From Phlyctochytrium arcticum (taxonomy: Eukaryota; Chytridiomycota; Chytridiomycetes; Chytridiales; Chytridiaceae), in assembly GCA_025602905.1 (NCBI GenBank), contig JAHLKI010000011.1, positions 620,001 to 684,000 of the forward strand: a DNA stretch of 64,000 bases. Direction: 5' to 3'. Below the pieces are notes generated by a model that ran no database searches, was not told the DNA's origin, and worked only from the letters and a program-made list of their open reading frames with translations. Below, piece by piece: positions 44,919-56,412 of this stretch. Made by a program: the position numbers and the translations under genes. How positions within the stretch are numbered: the stretch's first letter is position 1; the number at the start of each line of letters is the position of its first letter.

Positions 44919-46826
44919 CTATTCGTAAAGTCCGGCATTGTGAAAGTTGACCGGTGCGTCTGGATACTGGCTTTTGATCTAAAAGGGTATCACAATTTTG
45001 CCACTCGACAGTGCGGATGGAATACGTACCCTCCGGTATAGATCTGGTCCGCTCACCTGGCTCCCCTGGAGCTGGTTGCCGAGAGTTAACCATCCGTCTC
45101 GTGTATTATGTTGTCGACCAAAGATCTCTGGATGGCCGGATTAATGTTCCATCGCACTTTTCAGAAATGAAGAAGTTTTACCAATTTTCCTGGTCCCCGG
45201 ACAAAGGCGCTCTATCAGACGGTAGATTTCGTCCGGTTTTCGGCTTGTTTCCCGAACCTCTGCAACAATCACGTCTGTATCCAATCCTGGATTGTAATTC
45301 TTTGGGTCTCCTTTCATTCCCACGAGACAGTGCTCCTTGCTGTGATTAAGCCAGTGTCCAGTCCGACCGGTCCGAATGAGCTTTTGGAGCTGCATGATTT
45401 TGACCCAAATGATCTCGTTCACACGTTTGTATCTATTCACGTCGGGTTCAAAATCAAAACAGTCAACAAGCTCCTCAGGTCACTAACCCCCAGTATTTCA
45501 TGCATGTTCTACCCAACTCCATCGCGCGCCCAGTAACCCAAAGGAACAAAAAACCATCGTCTTGCAACTGCCATAATGGCATATTCTTCATCTCTTCGTC
45601 TGTCATGGTTCCATATGGGAGCTGGCAAGGGAATTGGTCGTTTAGCATTTGATCTACCGTCACATCTTAAGCGTGTACTTACCGACATATGAATGTCCCA
45701 AGGTGGATCTGCCATAATAACAGCAAATTTCCCTAAAACCCCAAAGTCCATGGCCCTGACATCGCAACATATCCATTGTGCCGGCAACTATGGGTACTCA
45801 GTGAGACTAATATTCTGGTAGCCACCACACACCTCTAAATCTTACCGTATTCCGAACCCTGATGACCGGAATGGGATGCTCGATATCGACCACCCATCCT
45901 GGCTCGTCCAGTTCATAATGGATGTACTTGCAGTAGGTTTCAATTTTGTAACACGTATTGAGGTAACTGCAGTCCCCGAGCGATGTATCTGTATGTGATC
46001 GAATAATGCGACGGAAATGGACCTTTGCCGACATTGTCAGAAATTTCTTCAAAAGAGAATTGCAACAATACCACTTACTTTTGGACACACTTTTCCATTT
46101 CGCCGGGCACACTCCGACTTGAGCGTCCAGTCACAATATGGTCTGAACTTTACGTCGTCAAAGCCAAGGAGCTAAACGCAATTTAAGACTAATGTTTCAA
46201 AATGGGAGAGTCAAAGATATTACTTTCTCCTTTTCGAGGGAGAGTCGTGCAGATGGGAGATAAAGCAGGTTATGTATCCGCTCTTGGAGTTTGCACTCTT
46301 CTGACTCCTTGAACGACGACTTGTAGAGAATTTGATTTACGTCTTCCAAACCTTCATCCCCACAATGAGCTAAAGTATTTGAGATTTTTTCAGCTGAAGC
46401 ATACCCTTTGGCAATGGGGTCAACCGGACGGCGACCGTGTGGACGGGATCCGCGAATTTCGTTCGTTCCACTAATGTGGGATAGGGCTTATTCAATGTTC
46501 TGAGTTGCTGTCTAACGGACAAAATCAGGTCATGATACAACATGGTTGATTCAGAGGCAATGGGGGGCCTACTGCTCGCAGTTGACATCTGTGATCGCCA
46601 TTCGTGGACCCTCTTCCAGTTGCGCAGTCGTAAGAGTCAGAAATCTCTCATTGTCCCAGAATTCAATGGTTTTAAGAGCCCTTTCGAGTTCAGAGATATT
46701 TTCTGGCGTGCACTGCATGAAACATGCACGGCGCTCGTGCTCTATCATCCTACAGTGCCATCAGTAAGGATTCGCGTGCGCGTAGGAACCAGAATCTTAC
46801 TGTTCCAACAGAGAAGTTGAGCTCAT
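44919..46826 (-). CDS. METTL3: N6-adenosine mRNA methyltransferase catalytic subunit METTL3/Ime4
   Basis: Writes m6A on mRNA with METTL14. The catalytic DPPW is in [15 protein letters not shown], with the partner-loop sequences [93 protein letters not shown]. Upstream lies the CCCH-type RNA-binding zinc-finger pair: [46 protein letters not shown]. The C-terminus is [19 protein letters not shown] spliced to [19 protein letters not shown]. The N-terminus, reconstructed over two introns, is MSSTSLLEQ joined to [18 protein letters not shown] and a helical leader. Around nine introns. Catalytic and zinc residues look intact. Confidence 0.94.
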
Positions 46827-48261
46827 CGGTAGGAAGTCAACGCAATCGGTGGTCAGGACATGTTGTCGCACGATGGAGGGTAAGCCGTCATTGAACTCCA
46901 GGTTCAGCGAAGTGCTGAAAACCCCAGCTGGAGACCGATGTAACGAATATTTCCTTTACGACAGAGGTGCTGGGTTAGAAATGTTTGCAGGCGGGACCGT
47001 ACCAAAGATGAACACACATTTTTCTTCAGTCTGCCAAGCTTGCGAAAGCGAATCTGAGCTGTCAATCACTCTCCTTGTAAAATTACGTGCTGCCTTATGG
47101 GTTTACGCAGTGTACAATTTCGTTTCAGTTGTTACCGTAGGTCTGGAAACCCCTTTTTGCATGAACTTGGAGCGAGGGTAACGTTTCAGTGAGGTGTGAA
47201 CCTTTGAATCTCACTCAGTGACGTGAGAGCGCTGTCAAGTCTCACCCCCCCCAGACTCCCTCTCAACCGCGACTGTCAGTTAATTTTGGCACATCACACC
47301 ACATTTGCTCGTCCGCCCGCGGTCAAAAATGAGCCGTTATGAACAACTTCATATTAACGAGAAGATAAGGATAGATTCGCATAATATTTCCAACAGTGCA
47401 GGAGGTATGACCAAGTCCCGAAAGACTCCAAAGTTCGAATTCACTGAGGAAATGAACGTTTGAAAACAACACAAGCACCAAAAACCTGGGGGAGGAATAG
47501 GACGAGAGGATTCTCACACTTAAAAGTACAATTGAGACCCAGTGCCCTATTTGTATCCTTCCATACTCGGACTGAAATCCACGCATAGTGCATTGCCTCG
47601 AACTGTGCAAATGATTTAACTTACGCTTGCTCAAGTACTGCCCATTGGAAGAGCCGTAAAAGCATACAAGCATCTCCAGATGGCAAATAATGCATAGCTC
47701 AAGTGCCATTGTGGGCAATGTAATAGATGTGAACGATCTACTCTTACTCGGATGTAGAAACGCTCGTTCAAGGAAACAAAAGATTCAGCCGAAACTATGC
47801 AAAATCATTCAAACGAACGTGAAAGATTGGCCCATCTATCCTTAGGTGACGGTAGGCCAGATGGAAGTGGGGATAGCGGCTTGAAAGGTACGAGGAACAG
47901 TGACAGCTGGGCATGGAGGTGGGGTTCAGGCCTTGTCCGAAGTTGTTGCGACGGATGGCGAAACAATTGCTTTTTTGGGGGTACTTCCGCATCGCAAGTT
48001 GCCTGAAGAAGGCTGAAGAAGGCCAAGCGGAGGTCGCTGCTGGTGGAAGGATCGCTAAACTGATCTTTTTTGTTGTTCGAGCATCTCCCAGAGCATCTTC
48101 CGTCTGCACCTGACGCGTTGTAAACAAAAGGCAAAGTCATCGGAAAGCACACCACTGTCATCACTCGCTTCGACCGAAATCTCTCGTCAATCGTCAATGT
48201 CTGCCTGATTAGCTGCCACAAATGACAAGACAGCTCCAACCAGCGTAAATACCCGTAATTT
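46827..48261. other. 1.4-kb region between METTL3 and VPS41
   Basis: Lies between two divergent genes. Overlapping frames on both strands at 47790-48360 could hide a short gene, but I see no family motif. A C-run is at 47246-47254. The promoter elements of both neighbours must lie here. Confidence 0.4.
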
Positions 48262-51200
48262 ATGATGCCGGAACCGGCTGCAACAGCGCGCTCAAAAGCT
48301 GGCGGAATTGCATCTTCCAAGTCCGGCGCCGCACCAGCTGAGAGTGCGACCAAAAGCAAAGATCCCTCACGCCAACAAAAGTCAAAGTCGCGCGGCCAAA
48401 GAGCGCGGATAGACAGTCAGAAGGCCCGCCAGGGACGAGTTAGTGATGCAGGGGAGCCAGTTCTACAAATGGAGTCGGTGGGAAGCCCGTCCGTGACAGA
48501 CGAGAAGGCGGGCGTGGACTCCTACTTCACCGGGTTGCTTCCTCCTACAGGAGAAGAGGCTACAATCCCAAATACTAGGAAGATTGATGACAGCGGTGAC
48601 GCCCATGGACCCGATGCACATATTGAATCCGGACACGGTGGAGAGCAAGCACTTGAGGAGAATGCCAAGGCAAATAGCCAGCAAGATGGTGATGTAGCGG
48701 AAGAGGAAGCACATTCACGCCGGAGGGTGCAGATTGAGCAAGTGTCCGGGACGGAGGAAAGAGAACAGGCTGACACGGAGGAAGATGGAGAGGGTGATGA
48801 TGTGGGAGATGAGGACACAGAGGACGATGATCAAGAGGATGCTACCGAGCCTCCCGAATCTTCAGGAGAAGCAGAAGTTGCAGAGGATGCTGATGATGGT
48901 GGCGATGATGAAAATGAGGAAGATGAGGAGGAGGAAGACGAGGAAGAGGACGATGACGAAGAGGAAGAAGAAGATGATGATGAGGAACCGCGCCTCAAAT
49001 ATCAGCGCCTTGCTTCTACTCTCGGTGAAACACTTCAAAAGGATGCAGTGTCCACCATGGCCGTCTCTGACAGATTCCTGGTAAGGCTTGAATCATTCTG
49101 ATTACGCACACTTTCACTCACGTGTTGCTCTAGGCCCTTGGTACTCATTGGGGGGTTGTACATATTCTAGATTTGATCGGTACTGATGTCAAAAGATTCA
49201 ATTGCCACGCCGCAACTGTGAATGCCCTATCTATTGACACTGCGGGAGAATTTGTTGCGAGCGCTTCAGATGATGGTTGGTACCCTCGCGCAACAGGAAC
49301 GGAAACCCGTAATAACACACCGTCCAGGAAAAGTGATAATAAACAGTCTATATACGTCGGAAGTGCTACCGTTCAACTACAAGCGCCCTGTGAAGGCGGT
49401 ATGCCTGGAGCCAGACTATAGTAAAAAGTCAACTAGACAGTTCGTGTCTGGTGGCATGGCGGAATTTCTGCTTATGAGTGGCAAAGGTGCGTTTCTCTCG
49501 ATTGAGCACGGCTTCAGATCCCTCGCAGATTGACAAACCTTATTCTCTTCAAGGATGGTTCGGGACGAAAGACGTGGTCATTTCTTCCGGCGAGGGTCCA
49601 ATATACGCTGTACAATGGCGTGGAAACTTTATCGCCTGGGCAAATGAAGCCGGAGTCAAAATTTATGACGTTTCTACTCAACAAAAGTTTGCCTATGTCG
49701 ATCGACCACCGAACAGCCCGCGTGCTGATTTATATCGATGCAACCTGGTTTGGAAGTCGGATGTGGATCTCATGATTGGTTGGGCGGACAGCGTCAAACT
49801 CTGTACTGTCAAGGTAAACACAAGTTAGTTTCCTGTTAGTCTTCATGGTTGCTAAACTGCAAATTCCAGGAGAGGTCCAAAATGGATATAGCATCTGGCT
49901 TGCCTAGCCGATACGTTGAGATTACTTGCCAGTACGACACACATACTCTTCCTGCGTCATATCTCAAGCTAACTGAATACTTCTTTAGATTTCGAACAGA
50001 CTTTATCGTTTGTGGAATAGCACCACTGGCTGACGAAATCGTGTTGCTTTCCTATCTGACAGACCTTCCAGATAGTAAGAATGTGGATATGGTCCCCGAA
50101 ACACCCATGAAACGCGTCGTATGTTTGTTGCTGTTTTCTTTCTCTCTCAAAGGTCTAGTTTTGAACATGACAGCAGCGAGCCAAACCACCAGAAATTCAT
50201 ATTGTCACCGCAACTGGGGAAGCGGTTGGGAACGATGTTTTATCTCTGTTGGGGTTTGAACATTACAGGGCGAATGACTATCGTCTTGGTACAGTATAAC
50301 CAAATCTCTTCAATTCGTCTGACCACTGACAATCCCTCTCTAGAGTACCTTCCTTCCGATAAGAAATCAGACCACACATTCTACGTAGTCTCCCCCAAGG
50401 ATATTGTGGTGGCCAAGCCTCGCGATTTAGAAGATCACATTGAGTGGCTTGTTGAGAGGAAAAAGTATGAAGCCGCACTCAAAGCGGCCGACGAAGCTGG
50501 ACCGGCGTACGAAGGGCGACTGCAGGTCAATTCGATCGTGGAGATCGGCAAGCTGTATTTAAAAGAGCTGGTTGATTCTGGTAAGATTTGCCGTTGCGTA
50601 CTCCGTACTCCAGTGAGAGGATCTGCTGATGAATTTCGCAGGCCGGTTCGAGGACGCTGCGGCCATCATGCCCAAAATTCTGCGGGATAATGCCGCATTA
50701 TGGGAAGAATGGGTTCACATTTTCCACGACAAGGGCCAGCTTATGATACTGTATCCTTGCATTCCCACTTCCGAGCCACGACTTGATCCTGGCGTGTATA
50801 TGATTGTGCTACTCCACCTACTCGAAACCAATCCGGATCTTCTTTTGACAACTTTGCAAGAGTGGAGCCCGGAACTTTACCACGTCTCTGAGCTCGCCGA
50901 AAGAGTGGAAAGGATAAGGAATAAATCGACGTTGATCCAGGAAATATGTATGCTGCTGCACACATGGGATAAGCACTTTGATCGGGCATTATACTATGCT
51001 CTGATTCTCCACCTTCCAACGGCACTGGAACTGGTCGCACGCCATAATCTGTATACCTGGGTGCAAGATCACGCGGTTCTCATAATGGATTATGACGACT
51101 GGTTCGTTCATCACGATCCGGACGTCAAAACTCAAATAGAGAAGGCGGTTGCGGAAGAGAATGCGACCTTGATGAATACCCCGTTACTTGGTCCGGGGCT

Positions 51201-53017
51201 TGGATATGTGGGAGGCGATATCGAGGTAGCGAGGGCAAGAGCTGCAGTTGACCGGTCAGGCGTACAGATCCTGGTAGGATTTCCGGATCGGATCATGGTA
51301 AGCATTTCTCCGCCATCTCGTGGGTTGTCATCTGTCTCAACAAATTCATACAGCAAAGCCGTGTTATACAGCAGCTGCAATCACATCGACGGTATCTCCA
51401 TATTTTCCTGGATGCATTGTTCAAGCAGGATGCCCAATTAGGGGAGCAGTATCATCCGGCTCAGGTATTATATGGCATCGGCAACTCTGTTGTAACCACG
51501 GAAAAACTGATCATTTGTGGAAAGGTTGAGCTGTACGCTGAATTCGATTACCCCCGCCTGATAGACTTTTTACGCCTTTCTCCCGCGTACAACGTTGGAA
51601 TTGTAAGTCAATTACCCCGTCATTCCAGTATGTTATGCTGCAGGACTGCCTTCTCAAACGCTACCTTAGGCGTATGAAATCTGCCAGAAACGGGATCTTG
51701 TTCCAGAGATGGTATTCTTGCTAGGAAAGATGGGCGATAACCGGCGAGCTCTCATGTTAATTATCGAGCGCTTGGGAGATGTGAAAAGGGTATAGTTTCT
51801 CTAGTGCCTTGTTGGAGTAATGCTTTGATACTAATGCCATACCCAGGCGATCGAGTTTGCCAAGGATCAAAACGATGAGGAGCTCTGGGAGGATTTGTTG
51901 CACTATGCGATGGACAAGCCAGGTAGGTTGATGAGCGTTCTTTTCATCGACTGCAAGCTCACTCAAAGTACCATAGCGTTTATTGTTGGCATGCTTGAGA
52001 ACCTATCGTCGTATATCAACCCCATACGGCTGGTCGAGCGTATTCCGAACGGATTACAGATAGAGGGTCTCAAATCCGCTTTGCTCAAAATCCTGGGTGA
52101 TTGCAGTATCCACGTAAGATCAGTGATGCTTCCCTTATACGATTTGTGCTAAATTGAAGTGGTGCAGATGTCATTACGAGAAGGCTGCGAAAAGATTCTG
52201 GTGAGCGACACTATCGAGTTGCTAGAGACTCTGTATCGTGCGCAGCGCCGGGCCTTGGTTTTTCAAGGTACAGATGATTTATGTTTGTGAGTCGTCTCAT
52301 CCACCATGATCTGATCGGTTTACATTCAGACGACGTAATATGTAGCATGTGCAACATACAGATTGAACAGGAAGGTAAGCTGTAGATCACCCAGTTTTTT
52401 TCCACTCTGTTGTTACACTTACTTATATACAAACCCATTTAACTTTTATAGCTGACGCACCGGATGCGCATCTTGTGGTATTTTTCTGTCGACATACGTT
52501 TCACGAGGAATGTGTTTCTTCGACGGGTGGTACTCCAATCAAAGGGGGTGCAATCAGCGAAAAGGGCAAAAACCCCAAGTCAGTCATCAGAGCCGGTCCT
52601 CTGCAAGCCGGTATTCCGTCCGAAAGCGATCTGTCACCCGAGCTGGAAGCTTCCACCCGCCGCATATATCAGCGCCCCGCCCTATTTTACACCAGCATGA
52701 ATGGAATAGGTTTAGGAGGCACTGGTGGTGTCATACCCACTGTCACTTTGGACAGATTTGGCGCGCGCGTCATAACGCTTGGCTCATCATCACGACCAAG
52801 GAGGCCCAAACCCGTTGGACTCGTCTGTCCTATTTGCCGCAGCAGCAAGATAAAACACCATCACGGCCGCAGAATGTCGACCGACGTCGCAAATACTACC
52901 AAGGACTTGGCAATATCTGAAAACCCTTTAATCACTGCAACTGCTTCGTCCTCCCCTCTCCCCAAACCGATCGTATCTACCTCATCCCGTCTCCGACACA
53001 TCCTTACCCATGCATAA
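48262..53017 (+). CDS. VPS41: Vps41 (HOPS subunit) with long acidic N-terminus and RING-H2 C-terminus
   Basis: HOPS subunit for vacuole/lysosome fusion and AP-3 vesicle docking. The ATG at 48262 begins about 250 residues of low complexity, first basic/Ser-rich, then a tract almost wholly Asp/Glu (from about 48775 to 48990). The WD40 propeller starts LKYQRLASTLGETLQKDAVS, then ALGTHWGVVHILDLIGT, VNALSIDTAGEFVASASDDG, GPIYAVQWRGNFIAWANEAG and VKIYDVSTQQKFAYVDRPPN. Next are LYRCNLVWKSDVDLMIGWAD and the clathrin-heavy-chain-repeat solenoid (LEDHIEWLVERKKYEAALKA, TWDKHFDRALYYALILHLP). The C-terminal RING-H2 has CSMCNIQIEQE, FFCRHTFHEECV and LVCPICRSS. Twelve or so introns. The acidic leader parallels the PEST/AP-3-binding N-terminus of yeast Vps41 but looks longer. 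Confidence 0.92.
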
Positions 53018-53316
53018 CCACCCCCTTACTTTGATACCTAAATTGCAATTATATCCCAGATAGACCGAATCAAGTTTCTGTCTCTATGAATCTATGAACT
53101 ACACACAATGAAGATCATTACATCTTTTTCGATACAGTCTCTTGGGTCCACCTCACGTTTATCCAAAGATGGTGGGAATACTCCGGCCGGGGTATAATTA
53201 ACAGTTACAGTTCATTTTGTGACACACAGCCCTCCGCCACAGTATATGTACAAATTTCCTACACCGAAATCATCTAAAGTAATTTGCCGACTTGCGTTTT
53301 GGTGCATAGACCCAGT
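53018..53316. other. Convergent intergenic region VPS41 / histidine kinase
   Basis: 299 bp between converging genes; presumed 3' UTRs. No gene seen. Confidence 0.5.
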
Positions 53317-55799
53317 CTAACGTTCTGAACGTACAGGCAATTTCGACTGTCGGGAATGATTTTGCCATTTCTTCAATGTCTCTCCCAGAGCCCTGAACGA
53401 AATCGGTTTTGTCAAAAAGTCATCCATGCCGGCCCTCAAGCAGCTCAACCGGTTTTCCTCCATAGCACCCGCCGTAAGCGCCACAATAATGACATTCTGA
53501 AATTCACTCATGGAGCGTAAAATCTTGGTGGCGGTAATCCCGTCCATTCGCTCCATGTGATTGTCCATTAAAATCAAATCGTACTGGTTTTGCGTTACTT
53601 CGACGAGAACCTCCTCTCCATCACTAACCACTGTGAAATCAATCCCCAGACGTTTGAGCATACGCTCAATAATGATTTGGTTCACGGCGTTATCTTCGGC
53701 CACGAGGACCTTGAATAGGGACAAATTCATACTTTTCACGTCCAGCTCTCCATGACTGCTCTCTCGCTCATGTTTGTTATTCTGAGGATCCAAACACTTC
53801 AGTAGCGGTGTCCGTATCCGGAATATTGATCCACGACCCAACTCGCTTTCCACATCCATGGTTCCTCCAAGCAGTGTGACCAGTTTTTGACAGATGGAGA
53901 GTCCCAACCCCGTTCCTCCGAATCGGCGATATATGGAGGAATCCTGCTGGGCGTATTCTTGAAATAGATTCGCCTTGAATTCGTCGGATAGGCCCGGACC
54001 TGTGTCAATCACGGATAAGCTGATATTCACCGAGCTAGGCGTTATACTTTCAACCAAGATCTGAACGATGACCGAGCCTTCACTGGTAAACTTGAGTGCA
54101 TTGGTGGTCAGGTTTGTGACCAACTGCTGAATCTTTGTCGGGTCTCCTTTGAGTGCCCGCGGAAGTAATGGGTCAATGTTTAGGTACAATCTGACGGGCC
54201 GGTTCGCCAGCGAGACCTGGCAGGTATGAGCAACCGTATTGACAATATTGCGCATATCGAATTCCAGGCATTCTAAAGTCATCTTTCCGGCGTCAAGTTT
54301 GGACAAGTCGAGAATTTCATTTACTAAATGTAATAGCGTCTCTCCTGACTGCTTCAAAAGTTTCAAATATGGGCGATGTATTTCGCTTATCGTGTCCAGC
54401 AAGATAAGGTCCGACATGCCTGTGCATCAGTCATCAGCTCCCAATCCGGGTACATACGCAGGAGGGGGCAGTTGAACGTACCTAAGATTCCCGCGAGGGG
54501 ACCCCTGATTTCATGGGAAATGGCCGATACCCAACTAGAATGGATTTTCAACGCATTTCGTGCATTTTCCTCGTTTCTGGCCGCTTGCTCCTTGTTTTTG
54601 CTATCGGTGATATCAATCGATATCGCAATCATGCCCATAACTTCTCCTTGTTCGTTCCGGGTTGGACTATAAACGGACTCATACCAGGTATCGGTTTTGG
54701 AGAAATGGTTGCATCTACTCAGAATCTCCCCTCTCAGTGCTGCGTTGATATACGACCTCAGATCGGTGTCTTGACTTGTGTAGGCAAAAATGTCCATGCC
54801 TACAAGATCATTGTCTTTGATACCGGTTTCACGCAATGCTCGCCCTTTGGATAAATTGCACACCCCGTCTATTGTACATCCCCAGGCCACAATCGGTAAA
54901 CTATCCAGGAGACTGTTGAACTGATACTCGGAAAACTCTGCACGGAGGCGTGCGCTTTTCTGATCGTGAACGTCCAAGCAGGTCCCATACCACCGCAAGG
55001 GTTTGCCAAGGGGGTCCAAGGAAGGGATGGCACGAGCCATGTGCCACCTGACTGTACCATCGGGCATGGCAATCCTGATCTCTGCTTCCAGCTGAGAGCA
55101 TGTCTTCACTGCGGTTCGCCAGAGTTCCTGTATCTTGCTCCTCTCATCCGGTACCACTGCCATCATTAACAAATCTTCCTTGAAAATGCTACGCTCAAGT
55201 TGCAGCATCTCGTACCAACGGTTGTTGTAATAATCGATTTCCCCATGTGCTAGTGCAGTCCATATGAAACAGGGAACCGAGTTTGCCAGTTGTTCAAAGT
55301 TAACCCTTTCTTCTCTCACTAGGTCGTGGATGGCTGTTGAGGCCGTCTCCTCTACAATGTACGTGACGGTTTTGCCCAAGGCGGCCAAAATCCGTACCTC
55401 AATGAGTAACACAACTGAAGAACCGTTATCAAACTCGACCGGCTTCTTGTACAAGAGTCTCCGTTTTCCTTCGTAGACTTGCTGTATGATGGCAGCACTC
55501 GTCTCGTTGATTTCGTCCGTTGCAAAGTCGACTCTCGATACATTGCCAGCAGCCAGATCTTTTCGAGTCTTCTTGGCATAATGCAGGCACTTGTTATTCG
55601 CTTCGGTAATGACTCCATTCAAGTCTGCTATGGCGATTCCCACAATATCCGATTCATACGCCAAAAGTCCCAATTCCGTATTGTCGCGTTTTGCTCTGGC
55701 CTCAGTAAGAACATTTTCCTGATCAATGGGGTCGAACAAATCAAAGTTTTTAAGGTCGCGGGCAGATATCCATGGTTGCAACTCCCTACGATCCTGCAT
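53317..55799 (-). CDS. Soluble hybrid histidine kinase, PAS x2-3, HisKA, HATPase, REC
   Basis: Two-component phosphorelay sensor, 806 aa with one 62-nt intron (54420-54481). No membrane segment, so probably cytosolic. The ATG at 55799 gives MQDRRELQPWISARDLKNFD. PAS-like units: ELGLLAYESDIVGIAIADLN (about 45-150), NFEQLANSVPCFIWTALAHG (about 165-280, with DGTVRWHMARAIP), and FNSLLDSLPIVAWGCTIDGV (about 300-410). The phospho-acceptor box is VSAISHEIRGPLAGILG; the position after Arg is Gly where Thr is usual. The ATPase has QQLVTNLTTNALKF (N box), DTGPGLSD (G1) and FGGTGLGLSICQKLVTLLGG (G2). REC: KVLVAEDNAVNQIIIERMLK, acceptor Asp in YDLILMD, and the Lys in DDFLTKPI. Fungal hybrid kinase group is not assigned. 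Confidence 0.93.
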
Positions 55800-55979
55800 T
55801 CTTTGCGGGACGTTGTGCAGCCTTCATTGCAAATCTTCGAAATTCACGTTCTTGCAGTGTAAATATTGTCCCTGATGCTTTTTTAAGGGTCTGAATGTCG
55901 TCTCAACAAGCGACTGCTGCCGTTCCGCGCTTGCAAAGTTGAAACTGTTGAAAAGGCCTTGAGAAGTTGAGATCCGAGC

Positions 55980-56412
55980 ATGTCCAGGTGAGAGCAGAAC
56001 CCAGGAGAGGAGTTTGCTGATGACCTGATGGGCTAACGCGTTGCGGTCCAGCAATCACCAACACGATCTTGACCAGGCCGGCGTCGTCGGAAGTGATTCC
56101 AGCGTGCAATCGCAGGCCGTCAAAGACCTCCAGCACCAGGAAACCCTGCGGCGAGAGTCGGGCGGCAATGCCATCTCCATGAGCGAGCTGAATGCCGGCG
56201 GGGCGGCTGGCGACGCGGCCGACAGCAACCACGACCACGACCAGAGCGCCTTTGGACAAGAGCGTACCGGCTCCTTGCATGACTTACACACCACCTGGCA
56301 CGGCGACCAAGCTGGTGGACTTGGGGAGATGCAGTCCTTTTATCAGATTCAGGGAGGAAGTGCCAGCCTGCATGACCTTACTGAAAAAAAGGACGACGGA
56401 AAGAAGGCCTAA
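55980..56412 (+). CDS. Small hydrophilic protein, 122 aa, unknown
   Basis: Two exons. Exon 1 is only 8 nt (55980-55987, ATGTCCAG), intron 55988-56051 is 64 nt (GTGAGA...CCAG), and exon 2 starts 56052 in phase. The product begins MSSNHQHDLDQAGVVGSDSS and is rich in His, Asp, Gly, Gln and Ser (DAADSNHDHDQSAFGQERTG). SLHDL occurs twice (TGSLHDLHTTWH, SASLHDLTEKKDD), and the end is basic (DDGKKA). It has no hydrophobic segment or recognised domain and looks disordered. It is divergent from the histidine-kinase gene, 180 bp between starts. Confidence 0.6.

Noticed and set aside
47805..48359. Long minus-strand frame in the METTL3-VPS41 gap
   Set aside because: It lacks a supported start, overlaps the VPS41 5' coding region and has no conserved motif; a short gene here cannot be fully excluded.
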